This document shows, piece by piece, positions 8,866-17,263 of a stretch of DNA of 64,000 nucleotides (position 1 is the stretch's first letter; each line of letters starts with the position of its first letter). Where the stretch lies: contig NZ_WBOS01000004.1 of NCBI RefSeq assembly GCF_008923245.1, positions 124,001 through 188,000 on the forward strand, in the 5' to 3' direction. Under the pieces are notes generated by a model. That model saw only the letters and a list, made by a program, of their open reading frames with translations. It had not been told where the DNA came from and did no database searches. This stretch comes from Cytobacillus depressus (GTDB lineage: Bacteria; Bacillota; Bacilli; Bacillales; Cytobacillaceae). Position numbers and translations under genes: made by a program.

Positions 8866-9786
8866 ATGGAGGGAATCGGGAGCACGTTAACGTTGTCGCA
8901 AGCAAGAAAAAAGTTGAAAAAAGAGCAGAATGAACTTCTGAAAAAACGCTTCTTGTCCAATTATTCGATGATGATAGGAATCAGTATACTCGCATTTTTA
9001 GTATTGTTAAGTTTAGTAGGTCCGTTGGTAGTCGGCTATAGTCCATATGAAATGGTTGTCAATAACCGGCTGCAAGCACCTCATGCAGAGCATATTTTAG
9101 GTACTGATAACTTTGGCAGAGATTTGTTGACACGAATTATTTATGGAGCACGTGCATCCATCGGTGTAGGATTTTCGATTGCAATCATTACTTCAATTGT
9201 CGGATTAGCCGTTGGCTTATACGCAAGTTTTTATAAAAGTTTAGACCAAATTCTCATGCGGATTTGTGATGGCTTGATGGCGATACCTGGAGTCCTGTTG
9301 GCAATCGCTTTAATGGCTGCTTTAGGTCCGAAGGTTGAAAATGTAATCATCGCTTTGAGCATCGTATTTACTCCTTATGTAGCACGTATTGTTCGGTCTG
9401 CTGCACTGGTTGTTCGTGAGCAAACGTATATAGAAGCGATGAAATCTCAAGGTGCTAGTTCCACGCGCATCATCTGGCTTCATGTAGCCCCTAACGTAAT
9501 TTCACCATTAATTGTCCAGGCAACATTTATTTTTGCCGATTCGATTATTACTGAAGCTGCATTAAGCTTTCTAGGAGCGGGGATTCCTGCACCTGCACCG
9601 AGCTGGGGGAATATTTTATATGATGGAAAGCTTACCATATTTAATGCATGGTGGATGACCGTATTTCCAGGTTTACTCATTATCATCGCAGTAATCGGTC
9701 TTAACTCTTTAGGGGATGGGTTGCGGGACCTTATGGATCCGCATTACAAAAAAGTTAAGAAACGTCGAGCTAAAGCAAAAGCGTAA
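8866..9786 (+). CDS. ABC importer permease, DppC/OppC type (306 aa)
   Basis: Second integral membrane subunit, pairing with the DppB-type permease. It has the N-terminal cytoplasmic stretch of OppC/DppC proteins, a first membrane helix at about residues 35-58, the conserved HILGTDNFGRDLLTRIIYGAR after it, and an EAA loop near residues 190-220 (YIEAMKSQGASSTRIIWLHV). The end LGDGLRDLMDPHYK is the classic family C-terminus. The ATG at 8866 is chosen because TTAGGAGG lies 6 bases upstream; an in-frame TTG at 8830 would extend the protein by 12 residues but has no good site. The stop is 15 bases before the next gene. Confidence 0.93.
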   Translation: MEGIGSTLTLSQARKKLKKEQNELLKKRFLSNYSMMIGISILAFLVLLSLVGPLVVGYSPYEMVVNNRLQAPHAEHILGTDNFGRDLLTRIIYGARASIGVGFSIAIITSIVGLAVGLYASFYKSLDQILMRICDGLMAIPGVLLAIALMAALGPKVENVIIALSIVFTPYVARIVRSAALVVREQTYIEAMKSQGASSTRIIWLHVAPNVISPLIVQATFIFADSIITEAALSFLGAGIPAPAPSWGNILYDGKLTIFNAWWMTVFPGLLIIIAVIGLNSLGDGLRDLMDPHYKKVKKRRAKAKA

Positions 9787-9801
9787 GGAGGGAAAGGAAG
9801 A

Positions 9802-10797
9802 ATGACAGACGTACTCTTGGAAATAAATAATCTGAAAACACATTTTTATACAGAAACGGGACAAGTGACAGCTGTCAATGGCGTTTCTTTTGCAGTGAAA
9901 AAAGGGGAAATCGTCGGTGTAGTTGGTGAATCGGGTTGCGGGAAGAGTGTGATGTCTCAAACTATTCTACGATTATTTGAAGAGGGTACCGTTGAATACG
10001 ATGGAGAAATCAATTTTAAAGGCAATAATCTTTTGACTCTCAATAAAAAGCAGATGAACAAAGTCAGAGGAAATGAAATTTCGATGATCTTCCAAGATCC
10101 ATTAAGCACGTTAAATCCTGTTCATACAATTGGTCGTCAAATCGCCGAATCGATTATTCTACATCAAAAAAAGAGTAAAAAGGAAGCCGAAGCCGAGGTC
10201 ATCGAATTGCTGAAATTAGTCGGCATTCCATCACCAGAAAGTAGAGCGAAAGAGTATCCTCATAATTTATCAGGTGGAATGAGACAAAGAGCGATGATTG
10301 CGGTAGCCCTTGCATGCCATCCCCAATTGTTGATTGCTGATGAACCGACGACTGCGTTAGATGTAACGATACAAGCGCAAATTCTCGATCTCATGAAAAA
10401 GCTGAATCAAGAACTAAACATGGGAATTATTTTTATTACACATGACTTAGGTGTGGTTGCGGAGCTATGTTCAAGAGTCGTTGTCATGTATTTAGGAGAA
10501 ATTGTCGAAGAAGCTAGTGTTGAAGAGCTATTTTCAAACCCTTTGCATCCTTATACGCAAGGTCTTATTAAATCGATCCCTCAATTGGATGGTGATCGAA
10601 CGGCGCTCTTACATACAATTGAAGGAACAGTTCCTCCTTTAACAAGGGTGCCTCATGGATGCCGCTTTGCCTCTAGATGCCCGTTTGCAGATGAACAATG
10701 CACGGCATCTTCACCACCAGTTTTTGAAAATACGGCTTCTCAAAAAGTTAAATGCTGGCATTTTGAAAAAATACTAGCTGAACAGAGGGGTGCGTAA
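9802..10797 (+). CDS. ABC importer ATPase, DppD/OppD type (331 aa)
   Basis: First of two nucleotide-binding subunits that drive the importer. It carries Walker A GESGCGKS (residue 46 onwards), the Q-loop region [12 protein letters not shown], signature LSGGMRQR, Walker [13 protein letters not shown] and the switch His in ITHDLG. The C-terminal oligopeptide-transporter domain has the cysteine-bearing segment [15 protein letters not shown], seen in DppD/OppD and in some cases linked to an Fe-S cluster. A strong AAGGAGGG site precedes the ATG. Its stop overlaps the start region of the second ATPase gene, so the two are probably co-translated. Confidence 0.94.
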   Translation: MTDVLLEINNLKTHFYTETGQVTAVNGVSFAVKKGEIVGVVGESGCGKSVMSQTILRLFEEGTVEYDGEINFKGNNLLTLNKKQMNKVRGNEISMIFQDPLSTLNPVHTIGRQIAESIILHQKKSKKEAEAEVIELLKLVGIPSPESRAKEYPHNLSGGMRQRAMIAVALACHPQLLIADEPTTALDVTIQAQILDLMKKLNQELNMGIIFITHDLGVVAELCSRVVVMYLGEIVEEASVEELFSNPLHPYTQGLIKSIPQLDGDRTALLHTIEGTVPPLTRVPHGCRFASRCPFADEQCTASSPPVFENTASQKVKCWHFEKILAEQRGA

Positions 10798-10798
10798 A

Positions 10799-11821
10799 AT
10801 GTCTATGCCTATGACTAAATCAAGTAATGTACAGATCGAACCAGCAAAAGAATCATTGTTAGAAGTGAAGCAATTAAAAAAGTTTTTTCCAGTGAAAAAA
10901 AACTTCCTGCATTTAAATAAGGAAAAAACATTTGTTCAAGCAGTGAATGATGTTTCTTTTACTTTGTATAAAGGCGAAACTTATGGACTAGTCGGTGAGT
11001 CAGGTTGTGGAAAAAGTACGACAGGCCGTACAATCTTGAAGTTAACTGACCCGACCGAAGGCCAAGCAATTTATAATGGAAGCAATATTTTCAAACTCTC
11101 AGAACAAGAGCTGCGGAAAGTGCGGCAAGATATCCAGATGGTTTTTCAAGATCCGTATTCTTCTTTGAATCCAAGAAAAAGAATCGGTAAAACATTAGAG
11201 GAACCGCTGGTCATTCATAACATTGGAAATGCCCATGAACGCACAGAAATTGTCATGGAAATATTACATACAGTCGGTTTGCAGCTCGAACATTATTATC
11301 GGTATCCGCATGAGTTTTCAGGAGGGCAAAGACAGCGAATCGGCCTTGCAAGAGCACTTATTTTGAATCCGAAAATACTAATCATGGATGAACCGGTCTC
11401 GGCGCTGGACGTCTCAATTCAATCCCAAATCCTTAACCTGCTGAAGAAATTACAGTCAGAGTTAGATTTAAGTTTTCTTTTCATCTCACATGATATGGGT
11501 GTTGTTCGCCATATTTCTGACCGGATCGGCGTGATGTATCTTGGGAGATTAGTAGAAGAGGCGCCGACAGATGAATTGTTTTCAGCCCCGTTACATCCGT
11601 ATACGCAGGCTCTTTTATCAGCTGTGCCGGTGCCGAAATTAGGAACGAAAAGAGAGCGGGTCATACTTAAAGGTGATTTACCTTCACCGATGAACCCTCC
11701 TTCAGGTTGTGTTTTTCATACAAGATGTCCGTTTGTCATGGAGAGATGTAAATCCGAAGTGCCTCAAAAGAAACATAAGACAATGGAGCATCATGTTGCC
11801 TGTCATCTTTATGATGAATAA
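10799..11821 (+). CDS. ABC importer ATPase, DppF/OppF type (340 aa)
   Basis: Second nucleotide-binding subunit, last gene of the importer operon. Motifs: Walker [22 protein letters not shown] after the Q loop, signature FSGGQRQR, Walker B ILIMDEPVSALD, and switch ISHDMG. The C-terminal domain holds PSGCVFHTRCPF. The ATG at 10799 is preferred because AGAGGGG ends 8 bases upstream; a GTG at 10790 would add three residues. A stem-loop after the stop may end the operon. With both a DppD- and a DppF-type ATPase the transporter is complete. Confidence 0.94.
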   Translation: MSMPMTKSSNVQIEPAKESLLEVKQLKKFFPVKKNFLHLNKEKTFVQAVNDVSFTLYKGETYGLVGESGCGKSTTGRTILKLTDPTEGQAIYNGSNIFKLSEQELRKVRQDIQMVFQDPYSSLNPRKRIGKTLEEPLVIHNIGNAHERTEIVMEILHTVGLQLEHYYRYPHEFSGGQRQRIGLARALILNPKILIMDEPVSALDVSIQSQILNLLKKLQSELDLSFLFISHDMGVVRHISDRIGVMYLGRLVEEAPTDELFSAPLHPYTQALLSAVPVPKLGTKRERVILKGDLPSPMNPPSGCVFHTRCPFVMERCKSEVPQKKHKTMEHHVACHLYDE

Positions 11822-11841
11822 GTAAGTAATTGATCTAGGGG

Positions 11842-11865
11842 CTCCTTCACAATTCGGGGAAGGAG
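11842..11865 (+). terminator. Possible operon terminator after the importer genes
   Basis: CTCCTTC (11842-11848) pairs with GAAGGAG (11859-11865) in the gap after the last importer gene. The T run after it is weak (ACTTTG), so it may only slow polymerase or protect the transcript end. Confidence 0.45.
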
Positions 11866-11930
11866 TCACTTTGTATGAGGATCCTGTCTTTCATGTAGTG
11901 TGACATGAGAGATAAAAAGGACTGTAGGTT

Positions 11931-13118
11931 TTGGTCCACATGAATATGAGGCGAATAAATATGGTATTAAGAAATGTCTTGCTGATCGTTCTCGGATTTC
12001 AAATTGTAATTAACGCCACCCGTCCAATCATCACATTATCTGCATACGACATGAACGCTTCCATGTTTGAGATTGGGGTATTGACCGCATCATTTGCGCT
12101 CTTGCCGCTTCTATTCGCCATTAAAGCGGGGAAAATTGCTGATAAGATTGGAGACCGTCTTCCGGTCATTATGGGTTTAATCGGGATGGTCATCGGGATG
12201 CTAATTCCGTATTTGAATGAATCGATTATCTCGTTATACATGAGCCAGTTTTTTGTCGGTATTTCCAATGTCTTCATTGCCGTTTCCTTACAAAACGTCC
12301 TCGGACATAATGCAACAAAAGAAAAGCGTGATCACTACTATAGTATGTTTGGGCTTGCTGTTGCTGCTGGTGCATTTATCGGCCCGATTATGGGAGGATA
12401 TTTGTCTGAGCATTTTTCTTACGCTGCAGGTTTTCTTGTGTCCATGATCATCTGTGTGTGTTTAATCGGATTTGCTTATACGATTCCGGTCGTTATAAAG
12501 GAGCAAGCTGCCGATAAAGTACGTTCTGGTTCATCGCTTCAGTTAGTGAAGAGTCCTCTAATTCAAAGGGCGTTATTTTCAAGTGCACTCGTGTTGTATT
12601 CAAAAGATATATTTGTTGCCTATTTCCCGCTCTATGCAACAGAGATGGGCATTTCTACTTCCATGATCGGTTGGGTCCTTTCTATTCAAGGTTTGGCGAT
12701 GATGGTTATCCGTTTTGTTTTACCCCATTTACTACGGCGGTTCGAGCGAGAGCTTATTTTATTTACTTCTATTTTACTTGCTGGTGCGTCTTTTCTCATA
12801 TTTGCCCTATCAACGAACGTGATTCTTTTTTGTATTATTAGTTGCTTAATGGGGCTAGGGTTAGGATGTGGGCAGCCCATTTCGATGACGACGACGTATA
12901 ACGCCTCACCAAAAGAAAGAACAGGGGAAGTGCTGGGCATTCGCTTAATGACGAATCGTCTGTCACAGCTTATTGCACCGGTCTTTTTCGGTGCAGTAGG
13001 GGGCTGGATCGGTGTCGTATCTGTCTTTTATGTGAGCGGCGCCTTTTTAATCGGAGGTGCTTTTGTAATGAAACCACGCAAAAACCAAGATGAATCAAGG
13101 TCTGTCAAAACATCCTAG
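11931..13118 (+). CDS. MFS transporter, 12-helix drug/solute antiporter type (395 aa)
   Basis: Major facilitator superfamily membrane protein with about 12 hydrophobic segments. The motif between helices 2 and 3 reads KAGKIADKIGDRLPVIMG, the MFS signature A position, and GAFIGPIMGGYLSEHF marks helix 5. The C-terminus is a short basic tail. The substrate is not evident. It follows the ABC importer by 109 bases in the same direction but with its own weak site (AAAAGGA), so co-regulation is uncertain. The start is ambiguous: TTG at 11931, or ATG at 11940, nine bases downstream. I keep the longer form. Drug export or uptake of a small organic acid are both possible. Confidence 0.85.
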   Translation: MVHMNMRRINMVLRNVLLIVLGFQIVINATRPIITLSAYDMNASMFEIGVLTASFALLPLLFAIKAGKIADKIGDRLPVIMGLIGMVIGMLIPYLNESIISLYMSQFFVGISNVFIAVSLQNVLGHNATKEKRDHYYSMFGLAVAAGAFIGPIMGGYLSEHFSYAAGFLVSMIICVCLIGFAYTIPVVIKEQAADKVRSGSSLQLVKSPLIQRALFSSALVLYSKDIFVAYFPLYATEMGISTSMIGWVLSIQGLAMMVIRFVLPHLLRRFERELILFTSILLAGASFLIFALSTNVILFCIISCLMGLGLGCGQPISMTTTYNASPKERTGEVLGIRLMTNRLSQLIAPVFFGAVGGWIGVVSVFYVSGAFLIGGAFVMKPRKNQDESRSVKTS

Positions 13119-13144
13119 ACAGATAGTTAATATATTTTTTAGTG

Positions 13145-13290
13145 TGTTCAAAAAGGAGGACAAAAAGAGCCGAGAAGTTCAAGGAAGCGAAGCCTTCGAG
13201 CACCGGAACGTATGCTTTTAATACGTGAGGAGCGGAGAAGCAAGCTGACGCAGAAATTCGACAGCGATTTTTCCCGGACTTTTTGAACAA
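13145..13290. mobile_element. 146-bp MITE-like palindromic element, full-length copy
   Basis: The ends are perfect inverted repeats, TGTTCAAAAAG and CTTTTTGAACA, with AGGAGGACAAA and TTCCCGGA continuing inward. The interior is purine-rich with several internal AAGCGAAGCC/GGAGCGGAG-type segments and no open frame of note. A short copy with identical ends lies at 7787-7827. It fills the gap between the MFS gene and the TauE-type gene. Non-autonomous transposon-like or REP-like repeats of this kind are known in Bacillus, but no transposase is nearby, so mobility is inferred. Confidence 0.65.
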
Positions 13291-13323
13291 CCTCTTTTAG
13301 TGACTAATTCGAGAGATTGAGAG

Positions 13324-14067
13324 GTGTTCAGCATAGAATACGTTCTAATTTTTTTCATTGGGATCATTGCGACGACACTCGGTACACTTGCTGGAGGAGG
13401 TGGACTCATTAGTCTTCCGGCCATGCTGTTAATGGGGCTTCCGATTCACGGAGCGATTGGGGCGAACAAAGTATCAAATACTGTTAGTTCGTTTTCCAGC
13501 TTTTTCGTGTTGGTAAGGCGCAAGGAAATATCGTTTAAAGAATCGTACTGGATTATTCCAGTCAGTCTTGGTGGCGGGCTAACAGGAGGCTATGTTGCAT
13601 CAATACTTTCGGAGAAAAATTTGTATTGGATTGCCGTTTGTTTACTCATCTTCGCATTCATTACTTCGTTTTTATCCAAAGGGAGCTTTAGCGGGGATAA
13701 ACCTCTCCGCTTCTCAAAAGCTAGTGTACCAGGCTTATATGGAATTGGAATCTACGACGGATTATTCGGTCCTGGCCAAGGGACACTAATGCTCTATTTA
13801 TTCGGTCATTTACAGGTTGCATACATCAAAGCGGTAGCGTATGTCCGGCTCGCTACATTTTCAAGCTGCTTCGGAGCAGCTATAAGTTATATTGCTTCAG
13901 GAAAGATTATTTGGCCGCTGACAATTGCTTTGCTGCTTGGTTCGGTTGCAGGTGCGCAAATGGGGGTGCGAATTGCTCAAAAGTTGAAACCCAAATTCGT
14001 TAAGCCAATTCTACGTATTGTAACGGTCGCCATAATCTTTCAGCTGATTATAGATAACATTAAGTAA
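13324..14067 (+). CDS. TauE/SafE-family membrane transporter (247 aa)
   Basis: Belongs to the sulfite exporter TauE/SafE family of small membrane carriers, often linked to sulfonate, sulfite or other organic-anion transport. About eight hydrophobic segments are visible. The N-terminal repeat contains GTLAGGGGLISLPAMLLMGLP and the second half contains GIYDGLFGPGQGTL, both hallmark glycine-rich turns of the family. Length is normal (about 250 aa). Start GTG at 13324 follows GAGAGATTGAGAG. It stands alone between the 146-bp repeat and a terminator. Substrate is unknown. Confidence 0.87.
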   Translation: MFSIEYVLIFFIGIIATTLGTLAGGGGLISLPAMLLMGLPIHGAIGANKVSNTVSSFSSFFVLVRRKEISFKESYWIIPVSLGGGLTGGYVASILSEKNLYWIAVCLLIFAFITSFLSKGSFSGDKPLRFSKASVPGLYGIGIYDGLFGPGQGTLMLYLFGHLQVAYIKAVAYVRLATFSSCFGAAISYIASGKIIWPLTIALLLGSVAGAQMGVRIAQKLKPKFVKPILRIVTVAIIFQLIIDNIK

Positions 14068-14090
14068 AGCTTTGGATGATCCCTGGTATT

Positions 14091-14130
14091 TCAAAGGCTC
14101 TTTAACCGAATAGGTTGGGGGTCTTTTTTG
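14091..14130 (+). terminator. Terminator after the TauE-type gene
   Basis: An imperfect stem with several G-U pairs (CTCTTTAACC ... GGTTGGGGG) around a GAATA loop is followed by TCTTTTTT, 23 bases after the stop codon. Confidence 0.6.
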
Positions 14131-14147
14131 TTGCGATTACAGAAAAC

Positions 14148-14163
14148 GCGCCCGATTGTTGAA
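14148..14163. repeat. Dispersed repeat GCGCCCGATTGTTGAA, copy 1
   Basis: GCGCCCGATTGTTGAA preceded by ACAGAAAAC. Four copies of this motif lie in gene-free gaps between 14.1 and 18.4 kb, and similar text recurs in other Bacillus intergenic regions from memory. Function unknown. Confidence 0.6.
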
Positions 14164-14264
14164 GATCATTGCTTAAATCTTATTCAAGATAGACACCCGT
14201 TAATTTAAGTGCAATTCTTCACAAATTCACAAATCGTAATTATTCAAAATAAAAAACTGCAAAA

Positions 14265-14292
14265 AAGCTCGTTTACACGAGCTTATCTTTTT
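14265..14292. terminator. Stem-loop with T tract in the 14068-14672 gap
   Basis: AAGCTCGT (14265-14272), loop TTAC, ACGAGCTT (14277-14284), then ATCTTTTT on the plus strand. It looks like an intrinsic terminator, but no intact plus-strand gene ends just before it, so it may belong to a lost gene. Confidence 0.55.
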
Positions 14293-14348
14293 CGGTACCT
14301 CTACAAAATCAAAGTTATTGGTGATATTAAACTAGTTAATAAAGAAGT

Positions 14349-14562
14349 ATGAAAAAAAGTGATTGTTGCTATCATATCGTATGAGCTTAAATCACCCATA
14401 ACTGCTGTGATGTTTAAGTTAAAAGCAATTATCGAAAAGTCGGACTGTATCAAGTTTGATTAGATATTTGAAAAAGTGCAACAAGATGATGGGAGAGTTT
14501 CAGGAACTAGAATAGATATGGTGGAAATCTATCTAATGAATCACACTATAATTGAATCTTAA
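14349..14562 (+). pseudogene. Decayed small gene of unknown function
   Basis: A frame of about 70 codons can be read with two lesions. An ATG at 14349 with an AAAGAAG site leads into a run of seven or eight A's, where a shift of one base joins KVIVAIISYELKSPITAV to MFKLKAIIEKSDCIKFD. A TAG at 14461-14463 then interrupts the frame, which continues as IFEKVQQDDGRVSGTRIDMV up to a TAA at 14560. The amino acid composition is protein-like across both lesions, which is why I read it as a gene remnant and not random sequence. I do not recognise the family. Confidence 0.4.
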
Positions 14563-14672
14563 TTTTATAAGAATAGACTTATTGGATATCCTTAATGAAA
14601 GCACCTAACGGTTGCAACATTTCAATTAATCAAAGAATACTTTCTTCTTTAGTAGACTATTTAAGAGTATCA

Positions 14673-15302
14673 TTACATATTTGAAATGGCTTCACGTGTT
14701 GTCCATGTAGCGCTACTGAAAGCTCGGTAGTTCGTAACAGCAGCATGAAAATCGTTTTCACTAATTGTGGCAGTTGCATCGTAAACAACAGCTGTCTTGA
14801 AGCCATTTTCGATTAAATCTCTCATATGCGATTCAACACATACGTTTGATAATACCCCAGCCAAAATTACTTGTTCTTTTCTGCGTTGTCTTAGTTGATA
14901 GACCAGATCATTTGTCTGAGGACTGGCCACCTTGTGCGGTGTTGCAATGATGGTTGTTTTGTCCCAGATATACGGAGCTAAACTTGAAACATAATCGGCT
15001 TCCGGAGTTGGAGGACTATATTGATTTAATTTCTGATAAACACGCAAACTAATCAACATCTCTTGTTCGTTCCCTGTAAACTGCCAATCATAGTCATGTG
15101 GATATAAAAAGTGCGGGGAGACAAAGAGCTGATAACCTTTACTACGGGCAGTGCTTAATAGCAGTTCCAAGTTGACTAATGTATTATTCTGTTTAATGTT
15201 AGCCTTTGTCAAATGATATCCTCTTCCTCCTGGAGACAAAAAGTCATTTTGAGGGTCAGTAATAACAATTGCAGTTTGGTTTAAACATAGAATTGTTCCC
15301 AC
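14673..15302 (-). CDS. Isochorismatase-family cysteine hydrolase (209 aa)
   Basis: Cytoplasmic hydrolase of the isochorismatase-like superfamily (isochorismatase, nicotinamidase, N-carbamoylsarcosine amidase). The catalytic triad is present: Asp16 in VITDPQNDFLSPGG, Lys124 in TPHKVASPQTND, and Cys155 in LAGVLSNVCVESHMRDLI. Length is usual for the family. The start is a GTG at 15302 with purines directly adjacent to it, giving poor spacing, so the true start is uncertain. No siderophore genes or NAD genes adjoin, so the substrate is not indicated. It is a single-gene unit flanked by repeat-bearing gaps. Confidence 0.88.
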   Translation of the reverse strand: MGTILCLNQTAIVITDPQNDFLSPGGRGYHLTKANIKQNNTLVNLELLLSTARSKGYQLFVSPHFLYPHDYDWQFTGNEQEMLISLRVYQKLNQYSPPTPEADYVSSLAPYIWDKTTIIATPHKVASPQTNDLVYQLRQRRKEQVILAGVLSNVCVESHMRDLIENGFKTAVVYDATATISENDFHAAVTNYRAFSSATWTTREAISNM

Positions 15303-15361
15303 CTTTTTTATGTTTTCACTTATCGATTATACGAAAGGACACTAATCCTTATTCCGGATAT

Positions 15362-15377
15362 GCGCCCGATTGTGGAA
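15362..15377. repeat. Dispersed repeat GCGCCCGATTGTGGAA, copy 2
   Basis: One-base variant of the motif at 14148, in the 345-base gap between the isochorismatase-like gene and the VOC gene. The rest of that gap is AT-rich; I see no gene in it. Confidence 0.55.
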
Positions 15378-15604
15378 CAACAAGGTATGTCTTTATCTTG
15401 TGAAACGGTTCACCGTCACGTATATAAATGAGGTTCCCATTTATTGTGCATAGGTTAGTTCTAATATGTGTTAATACAATTTATGTAAGACCAATAAATT
15501 AACACGGGCTAATACAGTTGATTTGTATTAGTTTAACTCACGAATTTTTCCTTCTAAGCAACGATTTTGGATTGAATGACAGATATGAGATTATACGGGG
15601 AGTA

Positions 15605-15637
15605 GAAAAAAGCCGGTGACCTTAAGTAGGTGACCGG
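15605..15637 (-). terminator. Terminator of the VOC gene
   Basis: CCGGTGACCT (15613-15622), loop TAAGT, AGGTGACCGG (15628-15637). Read on the minus strand, the ten-base perfect stem is followed by CTTTTTT. It begins 11 bases past the VOC gene stop. Confidence 0.85.
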
Positions 15638-15647
15638 AGTTTCCATA

Positions 15648-16049
15648 TTAGCGTTTCGGCATTTTGCTCTCATCCATGTACAGCAGGTTCCAGCGGTGAC
15701 CGTCCAGGTCGGCAAATCCTGCGCCGTACATCCAGCCATCAATTTCACTCGGCTTGCCAAAGATACTTCCTCCGGCAAACTCTACTTTTTGAATAAATGC
15801 ATCTACTTCTTCTCTGCTTTCAGCGCCAATGGAAAATATTACTTCTGCGCTATGGGAAGTATCTGCGGTTTTTGAACCTGTAAATTTCTCAAACGCCGCA
15901 TCCGGGAACAGTAGAATCGTTGTTTGTCCTATGGCAAGCTTGGCTCTCTCGTTACCAACGCTCACCGCATGGAATCCAATCTCATTGAAAAAGGCAGTTG
16001 ACCTCTCAACATCTTTGACCGGCAGGTTAATCCAAATCTCCTGTGACAT
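15648..16049 (-). CDS. VOC-superfamily (glyoxalase/bleomycin-resistance-like) protein (133 aa)
   Basis: Single vicinal-oxygen-chelate domain, starting with the typical strand-helix MSQEIWINLPVKDVERSTAFFNEIGF and ending with the second half-module GAGFADLDGHRWNLLYMDES. Proteins of this size act as metal-dependent lyases, dioxygenase-like enzymes or drug-binding proteins; the specific reaction cannot be told. Some stand-alone VOC proteins of this pattern are annotated as extradiol-dioxygenase-like. The ATG at 16049 has AGGAGG 8 bases upstream. A strong terminator follows. Monocistronic. Confidence 0.85.
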   Translation of the reverse strand: MSQEIWINLPVKDVERSTAFFNEIGFHAVSVGNERAKLAIGQTTILLFPDAAFEKFTGSKTADTSHSAEVIFSIGAESREEVDAFIQKVEFAGGSIFGKPSEIDGWMYGAGFADLDGHRWNLLYMDESKMPKR

Positions 16050-16314
16050 GGCTGTAGCCTCCTGGAATATATTTTCAACTACTCCTACTATACTCTACTT
16101 CTGGCAAGAGAAGCGAATCTTATAAAAGAAACCGCAACATAAATAATACAAGTACCATTTACTCATTATCAAAGAAGTCGGCTGGGTAGGTTTACCAAAT
16201 GATGGTGAGTTATTATTAAGCTAACGGGAATCGATAGTTCAATAAATGTAGAAAAGATGGTTCTTCCTGTAGAGTGACAATAAAGTTATTTAATTAAAAA
16301 CCTTAAATAAGCAT

Positions 16315-16342
16315 AACCCCGTCCTAAAATCAGAACGGGGTT
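16315..16342. terminator. Palindromic stem-loop in the 16050-16602 gap
   Basis: AACCCCGT (16315-16322) pairs perfectly with ACGGGGTT (16335-16342) around a 12-base loop. T-rich flanks are modest. Apart from this and the repeat at 16479 the 550-base gap shows no gene. Confidence 0.45.
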
Positions 16343-16478
16343 AAAATAAAGTTGTTTAATTTTTGATGAAAAATACTTCACCGAACTAAAAAATAACAAT
16401 AAAAGTCGTTTAAATCTAAGTTTTATGCAACAATCTTGCCCTTTTCAAGAAGAAAGACACTTTCCTTATTTCAGAAAA

Positions 16479-16494
16479 GCGCCCGATTGTTGAA
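16479..16494. repeat. Dispersed repeat GCGCCCGATTGTTGAA, copy 3
   Basis: Identical in the 16-base core to the copy at 14148. It is preceded by AGAAAGACACTTTCCTTAT and CAGAAAA, a longer flank that I recall with this motif in other Bacillus gaps. Confidence 0.6.
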
Positions 16495-16602
16495 CATCGT
16501 TTTTGGCTATTTTAGATTACCCACGTGTCTTTCCAAATGCACGGCATGCCTAATCCAACTTAAACTGTAAGGATACCGGTTGTCGGTTGAATGATTTCCA
16601 CT

Positions 16603-17070
16603 TTATCTTACTTTCTTTGACTCTTCGTGAAGTATAGCTCGACTGCGGGCTACAAAGTCAAAAAGAAATTTAATCTCCTGATCATTATATTTTTCGAATA
16701 GTTCTCTCATTGATTGGCTAAAAGAAGCGAAGAGAGGGAGAATCTCTTTCTCGACTTTTTGAAAATGTACATTAATCATGACCCTTCTGCGATCTTTCGG
16801 ATCTTTATCCCTATACACATAACAAGCTTTTTCAAGCCTGTCAATCACGCCAGTAACAGTTCCTGTCGTAAAGCCAGTCATTTCGGCCAGCTTGCCAGCA
16901 GTCATCGGATAGTTCTGCAAGATAATATCCAGACATTTGTGATCTGTCGAATTCAAGCCCAGTCTTTCAGCTACGTTTTGATGGAACATGATGGTTTCCG
17001 TGCTGAAGTTCCTCAATTCCTCATTAAATAATTCTAATAATTGTTCCCTCGATAAATTTTCTTTTAACAT
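16603..17070 (-). CDS. MarR-family transcriptional regulator (155 aa)
   Basis: Winged-helix dimeric repressor of the MarR family. The DNA-binding core covers about residues 45-110, with the recognition part GKLAEMTGFTTGTVTGVIDR and the wing DPKDRRRVMI. The start is set at the ATG at 17070 because GGAGG lies 8 bases upstream and MLKENLSREQLLEL fits an N-terminal helix; a longer frame from 17160 covers the operator-like repeats and is unlikely. It is divergent from an unknown protein at 17264, its probable target. The signal could be a phenolic, oxidant or antibiotic; nothing in the sequence decides. Confidence 0.9.
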   Translation of the reverse strand: MLKENLSREQLLELFNEELRNFSTETIMFHQNVAERLGLNSTDHKCLDIILQNYPMTAGKLAEMTGFTTGTVTGVIDRLEKACYVYRDKDPKDRRRVMINVHFQKVEKEILPLFASFSQSMRELFEKYNDQEIKFLFDFVARSRAILHEESKKVR

Positions 17071-17097
17071 TTTGAAAACCTCCGCATATAAATAATA

Positions 17098-17136
17098 TAT
17101 CTCACGAGATAAGATATTTAGTAAACGAGATAAGAT
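17098..17136. promoter_or_regulatory. Candidate MarR operator
   Basis: TATCTCACGAGATA (17098-17111) is a near-perfect palindrome. CGAGATAAGAT occurs at 17105-17115 and again at 17126-17136, exactly 21 bases, two helical turns, apart. TATCTC/GAGATA half-sites recall the MhqR operators of B. subtilis. Position just upstream of marR suits autoregulation. Confidence 0.55.
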
Positions 17137-17263
17137 TCTTGTTAAACATAATATATTCAAAAACTACAGTAATAGTTCAATGCATATGCACATTATTAGT
17201 AACCGTTAGACGCGGATGTCTTATATGAGTGAGAGAAAAAATAAATTGAGAGGTGTTTTTTCA

